Positions 57,391 through 64,000 of a stretch of 64,000 nt of DNA are shown piece after piece. Each line of letters opens with the position of its first letter. The first letter of the stretch is position 1. The position numbers and the translations under genes are program-made. Source of the DNA: JAIBJP01 sp035601195 (GTDB lineage: Bacteria; Actinomycetota; Thermoleophilia; Gaiellales; Gaiellaceae); the NCBI GenBank assembly GCA_035601195.1, contig DATNOU010000046.1:59589-123588 (forward strand), written 5' to 3'. A model generated the notes under the pieces. The model saw only the letters and a list, made by a program, of their open reading frames with translations. It searched no databases and was not told where the DNA came from.

Positions 57391-57797
57391 TGGCACCTCC
57401 ACGGAAAGCACCAGCCTCCAAGGGCCGCACGCGCCGCCGCGTGAAGAAGAACATCGCCATCGGCCAGGCGCACATCAAGACGTCGTTCAACAACACGATC
57501 GTCACCCTGACCGACAAGGACGGCGCAGTCATCGCCTGGGAGAGCGCCGGCTCCGCAGGCTTCAAGGGCTCGCGCAAGTCCACGCCGTTCGCCGCCCAAG
57601 TGACGGCCGACTCCTGCGCGAAGAAGGGCATGGAGCACGGTCTCCAGAAGGTCGAGGTCTTCGTGAAGGGCCCCGGTTCGGGTCGCGAGACCGCGATCCG
57701 CTCGCTGCAAGCGGCCGGCCTCGAGATCCTCGGCGTCAAGGACGTCTCCCCGCAGGCCCACAATGGCGTCCGGCCCAAGAAGCGCAGGCGCGTCTAG
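57390..57797 (+). CDS. rpsK: 30S ribosomal protein S11
   Basis: 135 residues; ATG overlaps the rpsM stop. IKTSFNNTIVTLTDKDGAVI and GPGSGRETAIRSLQAAGLEI, DVSPQAHNGVRPKKRRRV. Confidence 0.97.
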   Translation: MAPPRKAPASKGRTRRRVKKNIAIGQAHIKTSFNNTIVTLTDKDGAVIAWESAGSAGFKGSRKSTPFAAQVTADSCAKKGMEHGLQKVEVFVKGPGSGRETAIRSLQAAGLEILGVKDVSPQAHNGVRPKKRRRV

Positions 57798-58417
57798 TGG
57801 CCCGCTCCCTGGGACCCAAGTGCAAGCTGTGCCGCCGGGAGGGCATGAAGCTCTTCCTCAAGGGCGAGCGCTGCCTGACCGAGAAGTGCGCGGTCGAGCG
57901 GCGCAGCTATCCGCCGGGAGAGCACGGGCGCGGGCGCATCAAGCAGTCGGAGTACCTCCTCCAGCTGCGTGAGAAGCAGAAGGCGCGTCGTTACTACGGC
58001 ATTCTCGAGAAGCAGTTCCGCAACTACTACGACAAGGCGGCGAAGCGCTCCGGAATCACGGGCGAGGAGCTCCTACGGATGCTCGAGACGCGTCTCGACA
58101 ACGTCGTCTATCGTCTCGGCTTCGCTGCCTCGCGCGCTCAGGCGCGCCAGATCATCCGCCACGGCCACTTCCAGGTGAACGGCCGGCGGGTGAACATCCC
58201 GAGCTTCCAGGTCAAGACGAACGACATCGTGTCGCTCAAGGCTGGCAGCCCGGTCGAGCAGGTCGTCCGCGACGCCACTGACTTGACAGCCTCGGTTTCG
58301 CCCTGGCTACAGGCCGACCACGACAACCTGACGGGCAAGGTTCTGAAGATGCCCGAGCGCGCCGACATCGATACGCCGGTGCAGGAATCGCTCATCGTCG
58401 AGCTTTATTCCAAGTAG
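57797..58417 (+). CDS. rpsD: 30S ribosomal protein S4
   Basis: 206 residues from a GTG overlapping rpsK. The N-terminus has four Cys (CKLC and CLTEKC), the zinc-binding form. The S4 domain LETRLDNVVYRLGFAASRAQ and IRHGHFQVNGRRVNIPSF follow. Confidence 0.97.
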   Translation: MARSLGPKCKLCRREGMKLFLKGERCLTEKCAVERRSYPPGEHGRGRIKQSEYLLQLREKQKARRYYGILEKQFRNYYDKAAKRSGITGEELLRMLETRLDNVVYRLGFAASRAQARQIIRHGHFQVNGRRVNIPSFQVKTNDIVSLKAGSPVEQVVRDATDLTASVSPWLQADHDNLTGKVLKMPERADIDTPVQESLIVELYSK

Positions 58418-58437
58418 GGCCCGGGCATGCCCGGCCC
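58417..58437. repeat. GGGCGGGGCATGCCCCGCCC palindrome family, copy 11
   Basis: A 14-base perfect core, CCGGGCATGCCCGG, within GGGC and CCC flanks. The rpsD stop TAG again forms its left edge. Confidence 0.75.
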
Positions 58438-58470
58438 GGTAGTAGACGGGTAACGAAGGAAGGAAACGGA

Positions 58471-59433
58471 TTGGCTACAAGAACTTCTCTCATGGACTTT
58501 CAGGTGCCGAGGATCACCCACGAAGAGGTCAACGAGGACCGCGGCGTCTTCGTCATCGAGCCTCTCGACCGTGGCTTCGGCTACACGTTCGGAAACTCGC
58601 TCCGCCGCGTGCTGCTTTCGTCGCTCGAGGGCGCCGCGGTCACCTCGGTGAAGATCGAGGGAATCGCTCACGAGTTCGCGACGCTCAAGGGCGTGCGCGA
58701 GGACGTGACCGACCTCATCCTCAACCTCAAGAACCTCATCTGCCGGCTGCACGGTGACTCGCCCGAGATCGAGGTTCGCCTCGACAAGAAGGGCCCGGGC
58801 ATGGTCAAGGCCTCGGACATCGAGGCTCCGGCCGATCTCGAGATCCTCAATCCCGATCTCGAGGTCGCCAACCTCTCGGACAAAGGGAGGCTCGAGGTCA
58901 CACTCACGATCGGGCGCGGGCGCGGCTACGTCCCCGCCGAGCTCAACCGGGGTCCCGAGCACACGATCGGCGTCATCCCTGTGGACTCGATCTTCTCGCC
59001 GGTCCGGCGTGTGTCGTACGAGGTTGAGGCGGCCCGCGTGGGGCAGCGCACCGACTACGACAAGCTGACGCTCGACGTCAGCACGGACGGCTCGTTGCCG
59101 CCCCGCGACGCCATCGGTCAGGCCGCAGAGATCCTCATCCGCCAGCTCGCCATCTTCACCGACCTCGAGCGCATCGAGGGCTTCGGCGACACGGTCGGCG
59201 AGGCCGAGACGGAGGCGCCGCAGGCACATGGGATGGAGAACTTCCCCATCGAAGAGCTCGAGCTCGGCGTCCGCAGCTACAACTGCCTGAAGCGTGTCGG
59301 CATCGAGACGATCGGCGACCTCGTCACGAAGACGGAGACGGAGCTGGCCGCGATCCCGAACTTCGGCAAGAAGTCGATCGAGGAAGTGCGCGAGACGCTC
59401 GCCGCGCACGGGCTCACGCTCCGCGAGGAGTAA
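58471..59433 (+). CDS. rpoA: DNA-directed RNA polymerase subunit alpha
   Basis: 320 residues from a TTG. N-terminal dimerisation domain (FGYTFGNSLRRVLLSSLEGA, YVPAELNRG) to about 230, linker, and C-terminal domain (IEELELGVRSYNCLKRVGIE, LAAIPNFGKKSIEEVRETLA) that binds UP elements and activators. Confidence 0.98.
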   Translation: MATRTSLMDFQVPRITHEEVNEDRGVFVIEPLDRGFGYTFGNSLRRVLLSSLEGAAVTSVKIEGIAHEFATLKGVREDVTDLILNLKNLICRLHGDSPEIEVRLDKKGPGMVKASDIEAPADLEILNPDLEVANLSDKGRLEVTLTIGRGRGYVPAELNRGPEHTIGVIPVDSIFSPVRRVSYEVEAARVGQRTDYDKLTLDVSTDGSLPPRDAIGQAAEILIRQLAIFTDLERIEGFGDTVGEAETEAPQAHGMENFPIEELELGVRSYNCLKRVGIETIGDLVTKTETELAAIPNFGKKSIEEVRETLAAHGLTLREE

Positions 59434-59437
59434 CGTC

Positions 59438-59848
59438 TTGCGCCACCGCAAGTCTGGACGGAAGCTGGGGCGCGACGCCGCGCAGCGGCGCGCGCTCTAC
59501 TCCAACCTAGCCTCCGCGCTGATCGAGCACGGGCGCATCAGGACGACGGAGGCTAAGGCGAAGGAAGTGCGGCCGATCGTCGAGGAGATGATCACGCTCG
59601 GGAAGCGGGGCGATGTCGCCGCGCACCGCCACGCGGTCGCTTTTCTCCGCTCCAAGGAGATCACGCACCGGCTTTTCGCGGACGTTGCTCCACGGTTCGC
59701 GGAGCGGCCGGGCGGCTACACGCGCATCGTCAAGATCGGGCCTCGCCAGGGCGATGCGGCGCGCATGGTCTATCTCGAGCTCGTGGACTACGTTCCACAG
59801 CGCACGCCGGTGGCGGTCACGGCCGGCGAGCGGCCTGCGGCGGGCTAG
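59438..59848 (+). CDS. rplQ: 50S ribosomal protein L17
   Basis: 136 residues from a TTG: RHRKSGRKLGRDAAQRRALY, IEHGRIRTTEAKAKEVRPIV. Last gene of the alpha cluster. Confidence 0.97.
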   Translation: MRHRKSGRKLGRDAAQRRALYSNLASALIEHGRIRTTEAKAKEVRPIVEEMITLGKRGDVAAHRHAVAFLRSKEITHRLFADVAPRFAERPGGYTRIVKIGPRQGDAARMVYLELVDYVPQRTPVAVTAGERPAAG

Positions 59849-59859
59849 GCCCACTCCGG

Positions 59860-60318
59860 CTAGCTCATCTCGGCAGCCTGCGCGTAGCGGCCGAGAACCA
59901 CGCCCCAGCCTTCGTTGTAATTCGTGATCGTCTCGTCCAGCCGGTCGCCGAGCTTCTCCCAACCCCAGTGCCGGACGTCGACGCGGGTGCCGTCGCCCGC
60001 CGGCGTGAAGGTGACCTCCACCTCCTGGGCCGTCTCCTCTCCGCGGCCCGGGTGCCAGCTGTAGCCGACCCGGCGAGGAGGATCCCACGCGAGGATGATT
60101 CCCCAGACGTGCTCTTCGCCGCCGGTGGTGCGCTCGTAGAGACGGCCCCCTTCGCGGCCCTCCATCACGACCGTGTCGACGTTCCCCGGGTCGACCGCGT
60201 GCGTTTGCTGCGGCCACCATGTGTAGATCTGCTCCGTGAAGACGCTAAACGCGTGCTCCACGGGCACGGCGACGGTCACCGATTTCTCGATCACGACCTC
60301 ACTCGTCTGCTGGTTCAT
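59860..60318 (-). CDS. SRPBCC (AHSA1-like) domain protein
   Basis: 152 residues. IEKSVTVAVPVEHAFSVFTE, TWWPQ, then EHVWGIILAWDPPRRVGYSW and VEVTFTPAGDGTRVDVRHWG are the AHSA1/SRPBCC pattern, a helix-grip fold that binds hydrophobic ligands. It overlaps the upstream ArsR gene by 20 bases and forms the common ArsR-AHSA1 pair. Confidence 0.88.
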   Translation of the reverse strand: MNQQTSEVVIEKSVTVAVPVEHAFSVFTEQIYTWWPQQTHAVDPGNVDTVVMEGREGGRLYERTTGGEEHVWGIILAWDPPRRVGYSWHPGRGEETAQEVEVTFTPAGDGTRVDVRHWGWEKLGDRLDETITNYNEGWGVVLGRYAQAAEMS

Positions 60319-60622
60319 CCGCTGCTCCTTTCTCGGCTGCTTCCTTGAAAGCGGCAAGCGCTTCCTCCCAGAAGTTCTCGAAGTACTCGCGCAGCTCCGC
60401 GAGCGCGTCGCCGTCGATGCTGTAGAAGTTGCGGGTCCCCTCACGGCGCTCGTGGACGAGCCCGGCCTCCTTGAGGACGCGGAGGTGCTGCGAGACCGCC
60501 GGGCGGGAGACGGGGAGGCCCCGAGCGATCTCGACGACTGGTCGTGGGCCTCCGCGGAGGCGCTCGAACACTGTGCGCCGCGTAGGATCGGCCAGCGCGG
60601 CTATCGCCTCTCCGTAAGCCAT
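60299..60622 (-). CDS. ArsR family transcriptional regulator
   Basis: 107 residues. IAALADPTRRTVFERLRGGP and RGLPVSRPAVSQHLRVLKEA form the winged helix; no metal-binding Cys is present, so it is probably not a metal sensor. Two tandem GTAAG-N6-CTTAC sites cover its start and the divergent truA start. Confidence 0.9.
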   Translation of the reverse strand: MAYGEAIAALADPTRRTVFERLRGGPRPVVEIARGLPVSRPAVSQHLRVLKEAGLVHERREGTRNFYSIDGDALAELREYFENFWEEALAAFKEAAEKGAADEPADE

Positions 60623-60646
60623 AACTTACCGTAAGCATATACTTAC
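60614..60646. promoter_or_regulatory. Two tandem ArsR operators
   Basis: GTAAGCCATAACTTAC (60614-60629) and GTAAGCATATACTTAC (60631-60646): two copies of GTAAG-N6-CTTAC offset by 17 bases. The first overlaps the ArsR ATG, the second ends one base before the truA ATG. Confidence 0.75.
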
Positions 60647-60647
60647 G

Positions 60648-61367
60648 ATGATCGTTGTCAAGCTGACCTTCGCATACGACGGCACGGAGTTCGCCGGCTG
60701 GGCTGCCCAGCCGGGACTTCGAACCGTGGAGGGCGAGCTCCGCGCGGCGCTCGACCGGGTCTACGGCTCCTGGGACGGCCTCGCCGTCGCGGGACGCACG
60801 GACGCGGGCGTCCATGCCCACGCCCAGGTCGCGAGCTTCTCTTCAGAAGGAGGGCCGCCGCTCGACAGGGCGGCTGCGGCCCTGAACGCCGTCCTTCCGG
60901 GCGATGTAGCCGTGCTGGCCGGCGAAGCCGCGCCGGGCGGCTTCAACGCGCGTTTCTCCGCCCGCGCGCGTTCGTACCGCTACCGAATCTGGCGACGTCC
61001 GACCCCCTCGCCGTTCGAGCGTCGCCGCTCGCTCTGGTGGCCGGGTCCGCTCGATGAGGAGCGCGTAGGAGAGTCCGCCGCGCTGCTCGTGGGCGAGCAC
61101 GACTTTCGAGCCTTCACTCCGACCGAAACCCACCATGGATGCTTCGTCCGCGCCGTGAGCGCCGCCGCGTGGGAAGGCGCATCGGACGCGCTCGAATTCA
61201 CGATCACAGCTGACAGCTTCCTGCGACACATGGTGCGAACGCTCGTGGGTACGATGCTTGAGCAGGACCCGACGGCGGTCGCGCGGCTTCTCGAAGGGCG
61301 TCCGCGCGACGAAGCGGGCACGACCGCGCCGCCATGGGGTCTTTACCTGGAGCAAGTGGAGTACTGA
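60648..61367 (+). CDS. truA: tRNA pseudouridine synthase A
   Basis: 239 residues; modifies U38-40 in tRNA anticodon arms. LTFAYDGTEFAGWAAQPG and the catalytic Asp in AGRTDAGVHAHAQVASF; RARSYRYRIWRRPTPSPFER. The start is so near the operators that the mRNA is probably leaderless or driven from upstream. Confidence 0.96.
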   Translation: MIVVKLTFAYDGTEFAGWAAQPGLRTVEGELRAALDRVYGSWDGLAVAGRTDAGVHAHAQVASFSSEGGPPLDRAAAALNAVLPGDVAVLAGEAAPGGFNARFSARARSYRYRIWRRPTPSPFERRRSLWWPGPLDEERVGESAALLVGEHDFRAFTPTETHHGCFVRAVSAAAWEGASDALEFTITADSFLRHMVRTLVGTMLEQDPTAVARLLEGRPRDEAGTTAPPWGLYLEQVEY

Positions 61368-62002
61368 TGCGTTATCCAACCGTGCTCTTCGACCTCGACG
61401 GGACGCTCGTCGATTCCGGCGCGATCATCCTGTCGTCCTTCAAGCACGCGGCGCGCACGGTTCTCGCGCGCGACGTCGAGGAGGAGCAGATCGCCGCGCT
61501 GGTCGGAGGCTCCAACCTCCACGATCAGATGCGCGTCCTTTCGCCCGCCCACGTGGACGAGCTCGTCCGGGTCTACCGCGAGCACAACCGCCCGCTCCAT
61601 GACGAGCTCGAGGCCTTCGAAGGCGTCGAGGAGCTGGTGGAGACGCTGTCGGAGCAGGGCCGCAAGCTCGGGATCGTGACCGCCAAGGGTCGCCAGACGG
61701 TCGATCTTGCCTTTGCCGTCCTTTCCCTCGAGCGCTACTTCGACGCCGTCGTCACCGCCGATATGACCGACCGCCACAAGCCCGATCCCGCTCCGGTCCT
61801 CAAGGCGCTCGAGCTCTTGGAGAGCGAGCCGGCGGACTCGGCATTCGTCGGTGATTCGCCCTACGACATCACCGCCGGCAAGGCGGCGGGAGTCTTCACG
61901 GTCGCCGTCTCGTGGGGAAAGATCCATCCGGAAGAGCGGCTGCTCGAGGCCGGCGCCGACTTCCTCGCCCACAGCCCCAGAGAGTTGCTCGATGTCCTCT
62001 GA
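61367..62002 (+). CDS. HAD-family phosphatase (PpaX/Gph-like)
   Basis: 211 residues. Motif I FDLDGTLVDSG, motif II IVTAKGR, motif III Lys in DRHKPDPAPVL, motif IV FVGDSPYDITAG. The cap is alpha-helical (C1). Substrate may be pyrophosphate or phosphoglycolate. It starts within the truA stop and overlaps ligA by 11 bases. Confidence 0.88.
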   Translation: MRYPTVLFDLDGTLVDSGAIILSSFKHAARTVLARDVEEEQIAALVGGSNLHDQMRVLSPAHVDELVRVYREHNRPLHDELEAFEGVEELVETLSEQGRKLGIVTAKGRQTVDLAFAVLSLERYFDAVVTADMTDRHKPDPAPVLKALELLESEPADSAFVGDSPYDITAGKAAGVFTVAVSWGKIHPEERLLEAGADFLAHSPRELLDVL

Positions 62003-64000
62003 GGAGGCAAAGGCGCGAATCGACGAGCTGCGCGAGCGTGTCGACTACCACCTCTACCGGTACCACGTCCTCGACGACCCCCAGATCTCCGATGCGGAGT
62101 TCGATCGTCTTTGGGACGAGTTGCTGGCGCTCGAGCGCGAGCATCCCGACCTGCAGACCCCCGAGAGCCCCACTCAGCGCGTCGGCTCGCCTCCCTCCGA
62201 CAAGTTCGCCAAGGTCGAGCATCCGACGCCGCTCGGCTCGCTCGACAAGGTGACGACCGATGAGGCGCTCGAGAAATGGCACGCGGACGTGGTGAAGCGT
62301 CTGGGCACGGACGAGGTGCGCTACGTCACGGAGCCGAAGATCGACGGCCTCTCCATCAACCTGATCTACGAGGACGGGGTCTTCGTCCGGGGAGCCACGC
62401 GGGGTGACGGCTTCCGCGGGGAGGAGGTGACGCCGAACCTGAGGACGATCAAGGCGATCTCGATGCGGATGCAGCTCCGAAATGGAGAGAAGCCGCCAGA
62501 GCTTCTCGAGGCGCGTGGAGAGGTCTATCTCCCTCTCTCTGGCTTTAACGAGCTCAACAAGCGCCTCCTGGAAGAAGGAAAGAAGCCCACGCCCAACCCG
62601 CGGAACGCCGCCGCGGGATCCCTTCGTCAAAAGGACCCCTCGATCACGGCCGCCCGGCCCCTCTCGATCTGGATCCACGGCCTGGGACGCAAGGACGGGA
62701 TTCCGACCGAAGGGCACTGGGACTCGCTCGAGTGGCTTCGTGAGCACGGTTTCCGTACGAACCCCTATGCGGAGGTGCACGAGTCGATCGAGTCGGTCGC
62801 CCGGGCCTGCCGCGAATGGGAGAGGCGGCGTATCGAGCTCGACTACGAGATCGACGGGATCGTGATCAAGGTGGATGCGTTCGCTCAGCAGGAGCGGCTC
62901 GGGGCCCTCCACCAGCGTCCTCGCTGGGCCCGCGCCTACAAATGGGCACCGATGACTGCGACGACGCGGCTGAACAAGATCCTCATCCGCGTCGGTCGCA
63001 CGGGCGCGCTCAACCCTTGGGCACTCCTCGAGCCCGTGGAGGTGGGAGGCGTCACCGTTTCACGCGCGACACTCCACAACGAGGAGGACATCAACCGCAA
63101 GGAGATCCGCGAAGGCGACATGGTCATCGTCCAGCGTGCGGGCGACGTCATCCCCCAGGTCGTCGGGCCGGCGGGCGAGCACGCGCCGGGCACGAAACGC
63201 TTTCGGATGCCGAAGAAATGCCCGCTCTGCAAGACGCCGATCGTCAAGCCCGAGGGCGAGGCGATGCACCGCTGCCCCAACGACGACTGCCCCTCCCGCG
63301 GCCTCGAGTCGCTCATCAACTGGGTGCAGGCGGCCGCGGACATCGAGGGAGTGGGGGAGCAATCGGTGCGGAGACTCTGGGACCTCGGGCTCGTGCGAAC
63401 GCTTCCCGACCTCTACCGTCTGACGAAGGAGCAGCTGATGGAGCTCGAGGGCTACGCCGAGATCTCGGCGAGCAACGCTATCGAGTCGATCCAGTCTTCC
63501 AAGGCCATCCCGTTCTCTCGCGTGCTCTTCGGCCTCAACATCCCCGACGTCGGCTGGGTGACCGCTCAGAACCTGGCCCGCCATTTCGAGAACGTCGATC
63601 GCCTGCTCGCCGCGGACGCAGCGGCTGTCGAGGAGGTGGATGGGATCGGGCCCGACCGCGCCGCCTCGATCGCGACGTGGTTCGCCGAGGATCGGAATCG
63701 AGCGCTCGTCGACGAGCTCCGCTCGCTCGGTCTTCGTTTCGAGATCGGCGAGGAGGAACGGCCGAAGGAGGGGCCGCTGACCGGGAAGACCTACGTCATC
63801 ACCGGCACGCTCGAGCGCTGGTCGCGCGAGCAGGCCGCGGCGGCTCTCGAAGCTGCCGGCGCCAAGGTCACGAACTCGGTCTCGGCGAAGACCGCGGCTC
63901 TCGTGGTCGGGGAAGAGCCGGGCGCGTCGAAGCTCACGAAGGCCCAGCGCCTCGGCGTCGACCTGCTGGACGAAAAGGCGCTCGAGAAGCTGCTAGGTGG
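61992..64000 (+). CDS. ligA: NAD-dependent DNA ligase LigA (3-prime end outside window)
   Basis: At least 669 residues, so nearly complete. The Ia domain contains YHLYRYHVLDDPQISDAEFD; the adenylated Lys is in VTEPKIDGLSINLIYEDG; the OB domain follows; zinc site CPLC and CPNDDC; helix-hairpin-helix repeats; and the BRCT domain GKTYVITGTLERWSREQAAA. It seals nicks in replication and repair. The stop lies beyond 64000. Confidence 0.96.
   Translation, partial: MSSEEAKARIDELRERVDYHLYRYHVLDDPQISDAEFDRLWDELLALEREHPDLQTPESPTQRVGSPPSDKFAKVEHPTPLGSLDKVTTDEALEKWHADVVKRLGTDEVRYVTEPKIDGLSINLIYEDGVFVRGATRGDGFRGEEVTPNLRTIKAISMRMQLRNGEKPPELLEARGEVYLPLSGFNELNKRLLEEGKKPTPNPRNAAAGSLRQKDPSITAARPLSIWIHGLGRKDGIPTEGHWDSLEWLREHGFRTNPYAEVHESIESVARACREWERRRIELDYEIDGIVIKVDAFAQQERLGALHQRPRWARAYKWAPMTATTRLNKILIRVGRTGALNPWALLEPVEVGGVTVSRATLHNEEDINRKEIREGDMVIVQRAGDVIPQVVGPAGEHAPGTKRFRMPKKCPLCKTPIVKPEGEAMHRCPNDDCPSRGLESLINWVQAAADIEGVGEQSVRRLWDLGLVRTLPDLYRLTKEQLMELEGYAEISASNAIESIQSSKAIPFSRVLFGLNIPDVGWVTAQNLARHFENVDRLLAADAAAVEEVDGIGPDRAASIATWFAEDRNRALVDELRSLGLRFEIGEEERPKEGPLTGKTYVITGTLERWSREQAAAALEAAGAKVTNSVSAKTAALVVGEEPGASKLTKAQRLGVDLLDEKALEKLLG

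Overview
The window is a dense, very GC-rich stretch of a bacterial chromosome. The long rpoB-rpoC, str, S10, spc and alpha clusters, the use of GTG and TTG starts, the type IV pilus genes without a secretin, and the actinobacterial-style PadR, PASTA and lytic-enzyme proteins suggest a monoderm actinobacterium. A deep lineage such as Thermoleophilia (Gaiellales or Solirubrobacterales) is my best guess, by inference only.

Region 1 (1-2442): a partial membrane glycosyltransferase-like gene, a small zinc-ribbon protein, a CDF cation efflux pump, a small basic protein and tRNA-Tyr.

Region 2 (2500-18909): a nearly complete type IV pilus locus. It holds two pilT genes, a two-headed murein hydrolase, a PASTA protein, minor pilins, prepilin peptidase pilD, pilB, major pilin pilA, pilM-N-O-P-like genes, a PilV-like pilin and pilC. 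There is no secretin, as expected in a monoderm. Six of its upstream regions carry a shared promoter-like signal whose -10 resembles the flagellar/sporulation sigma-28 (FliA/WhiG) type: GCCGATAA, with CTTTAG 15 bases upstream in the best copies. Several of these sit so close to the start codon that leaderless mRNAs are likely.

Region 3 (19000-23600): accessory genes. These are a polytopic membrane protein, a frameshifted cupin, a PadR regulator with its operator and a small coiled-coil partner, a MOT1-like anion transporter, and a metallo-beta-lactamase/rhodanese sulfur enzyme.

Region 4 (23634-37384): tRNA-Met, rpmG-secE-nusG, rplKA, rplJL (with an L10 leader RNA), two exported small proteins and rpoBC.

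Region 5 (37601-59848): a GAF-GGDEF protein, then rpsL-rpsG-fusA-tuf-S10-spc-alpha genes in essentially one array to rplQ. infA is missing from its usual place between map and rpmJ. Several ribosomal proteins (S17, S3, L22, L10, L15) carry long low-complexity tails.

Region 6 (59860-64000): an ArsR/SRPBCC pair with two tandem perfect operators, then truA, a HAD phosphatase and ligA, which runs off the window.

Three families of short dispersed repeats thread the window: a GGGCGGGGCATGCCCCGCCC-type palindrome, often fused to stop codons in ribosomal operons; a GTCATTCTGAACGCGGAYGCG element, one copy of which lies inside the sulfur enzyme gene; and a GGGGGAACC/GGTTCCCCC hairpin. The third family is tied to a duplication at the rplP-rpmC junction.
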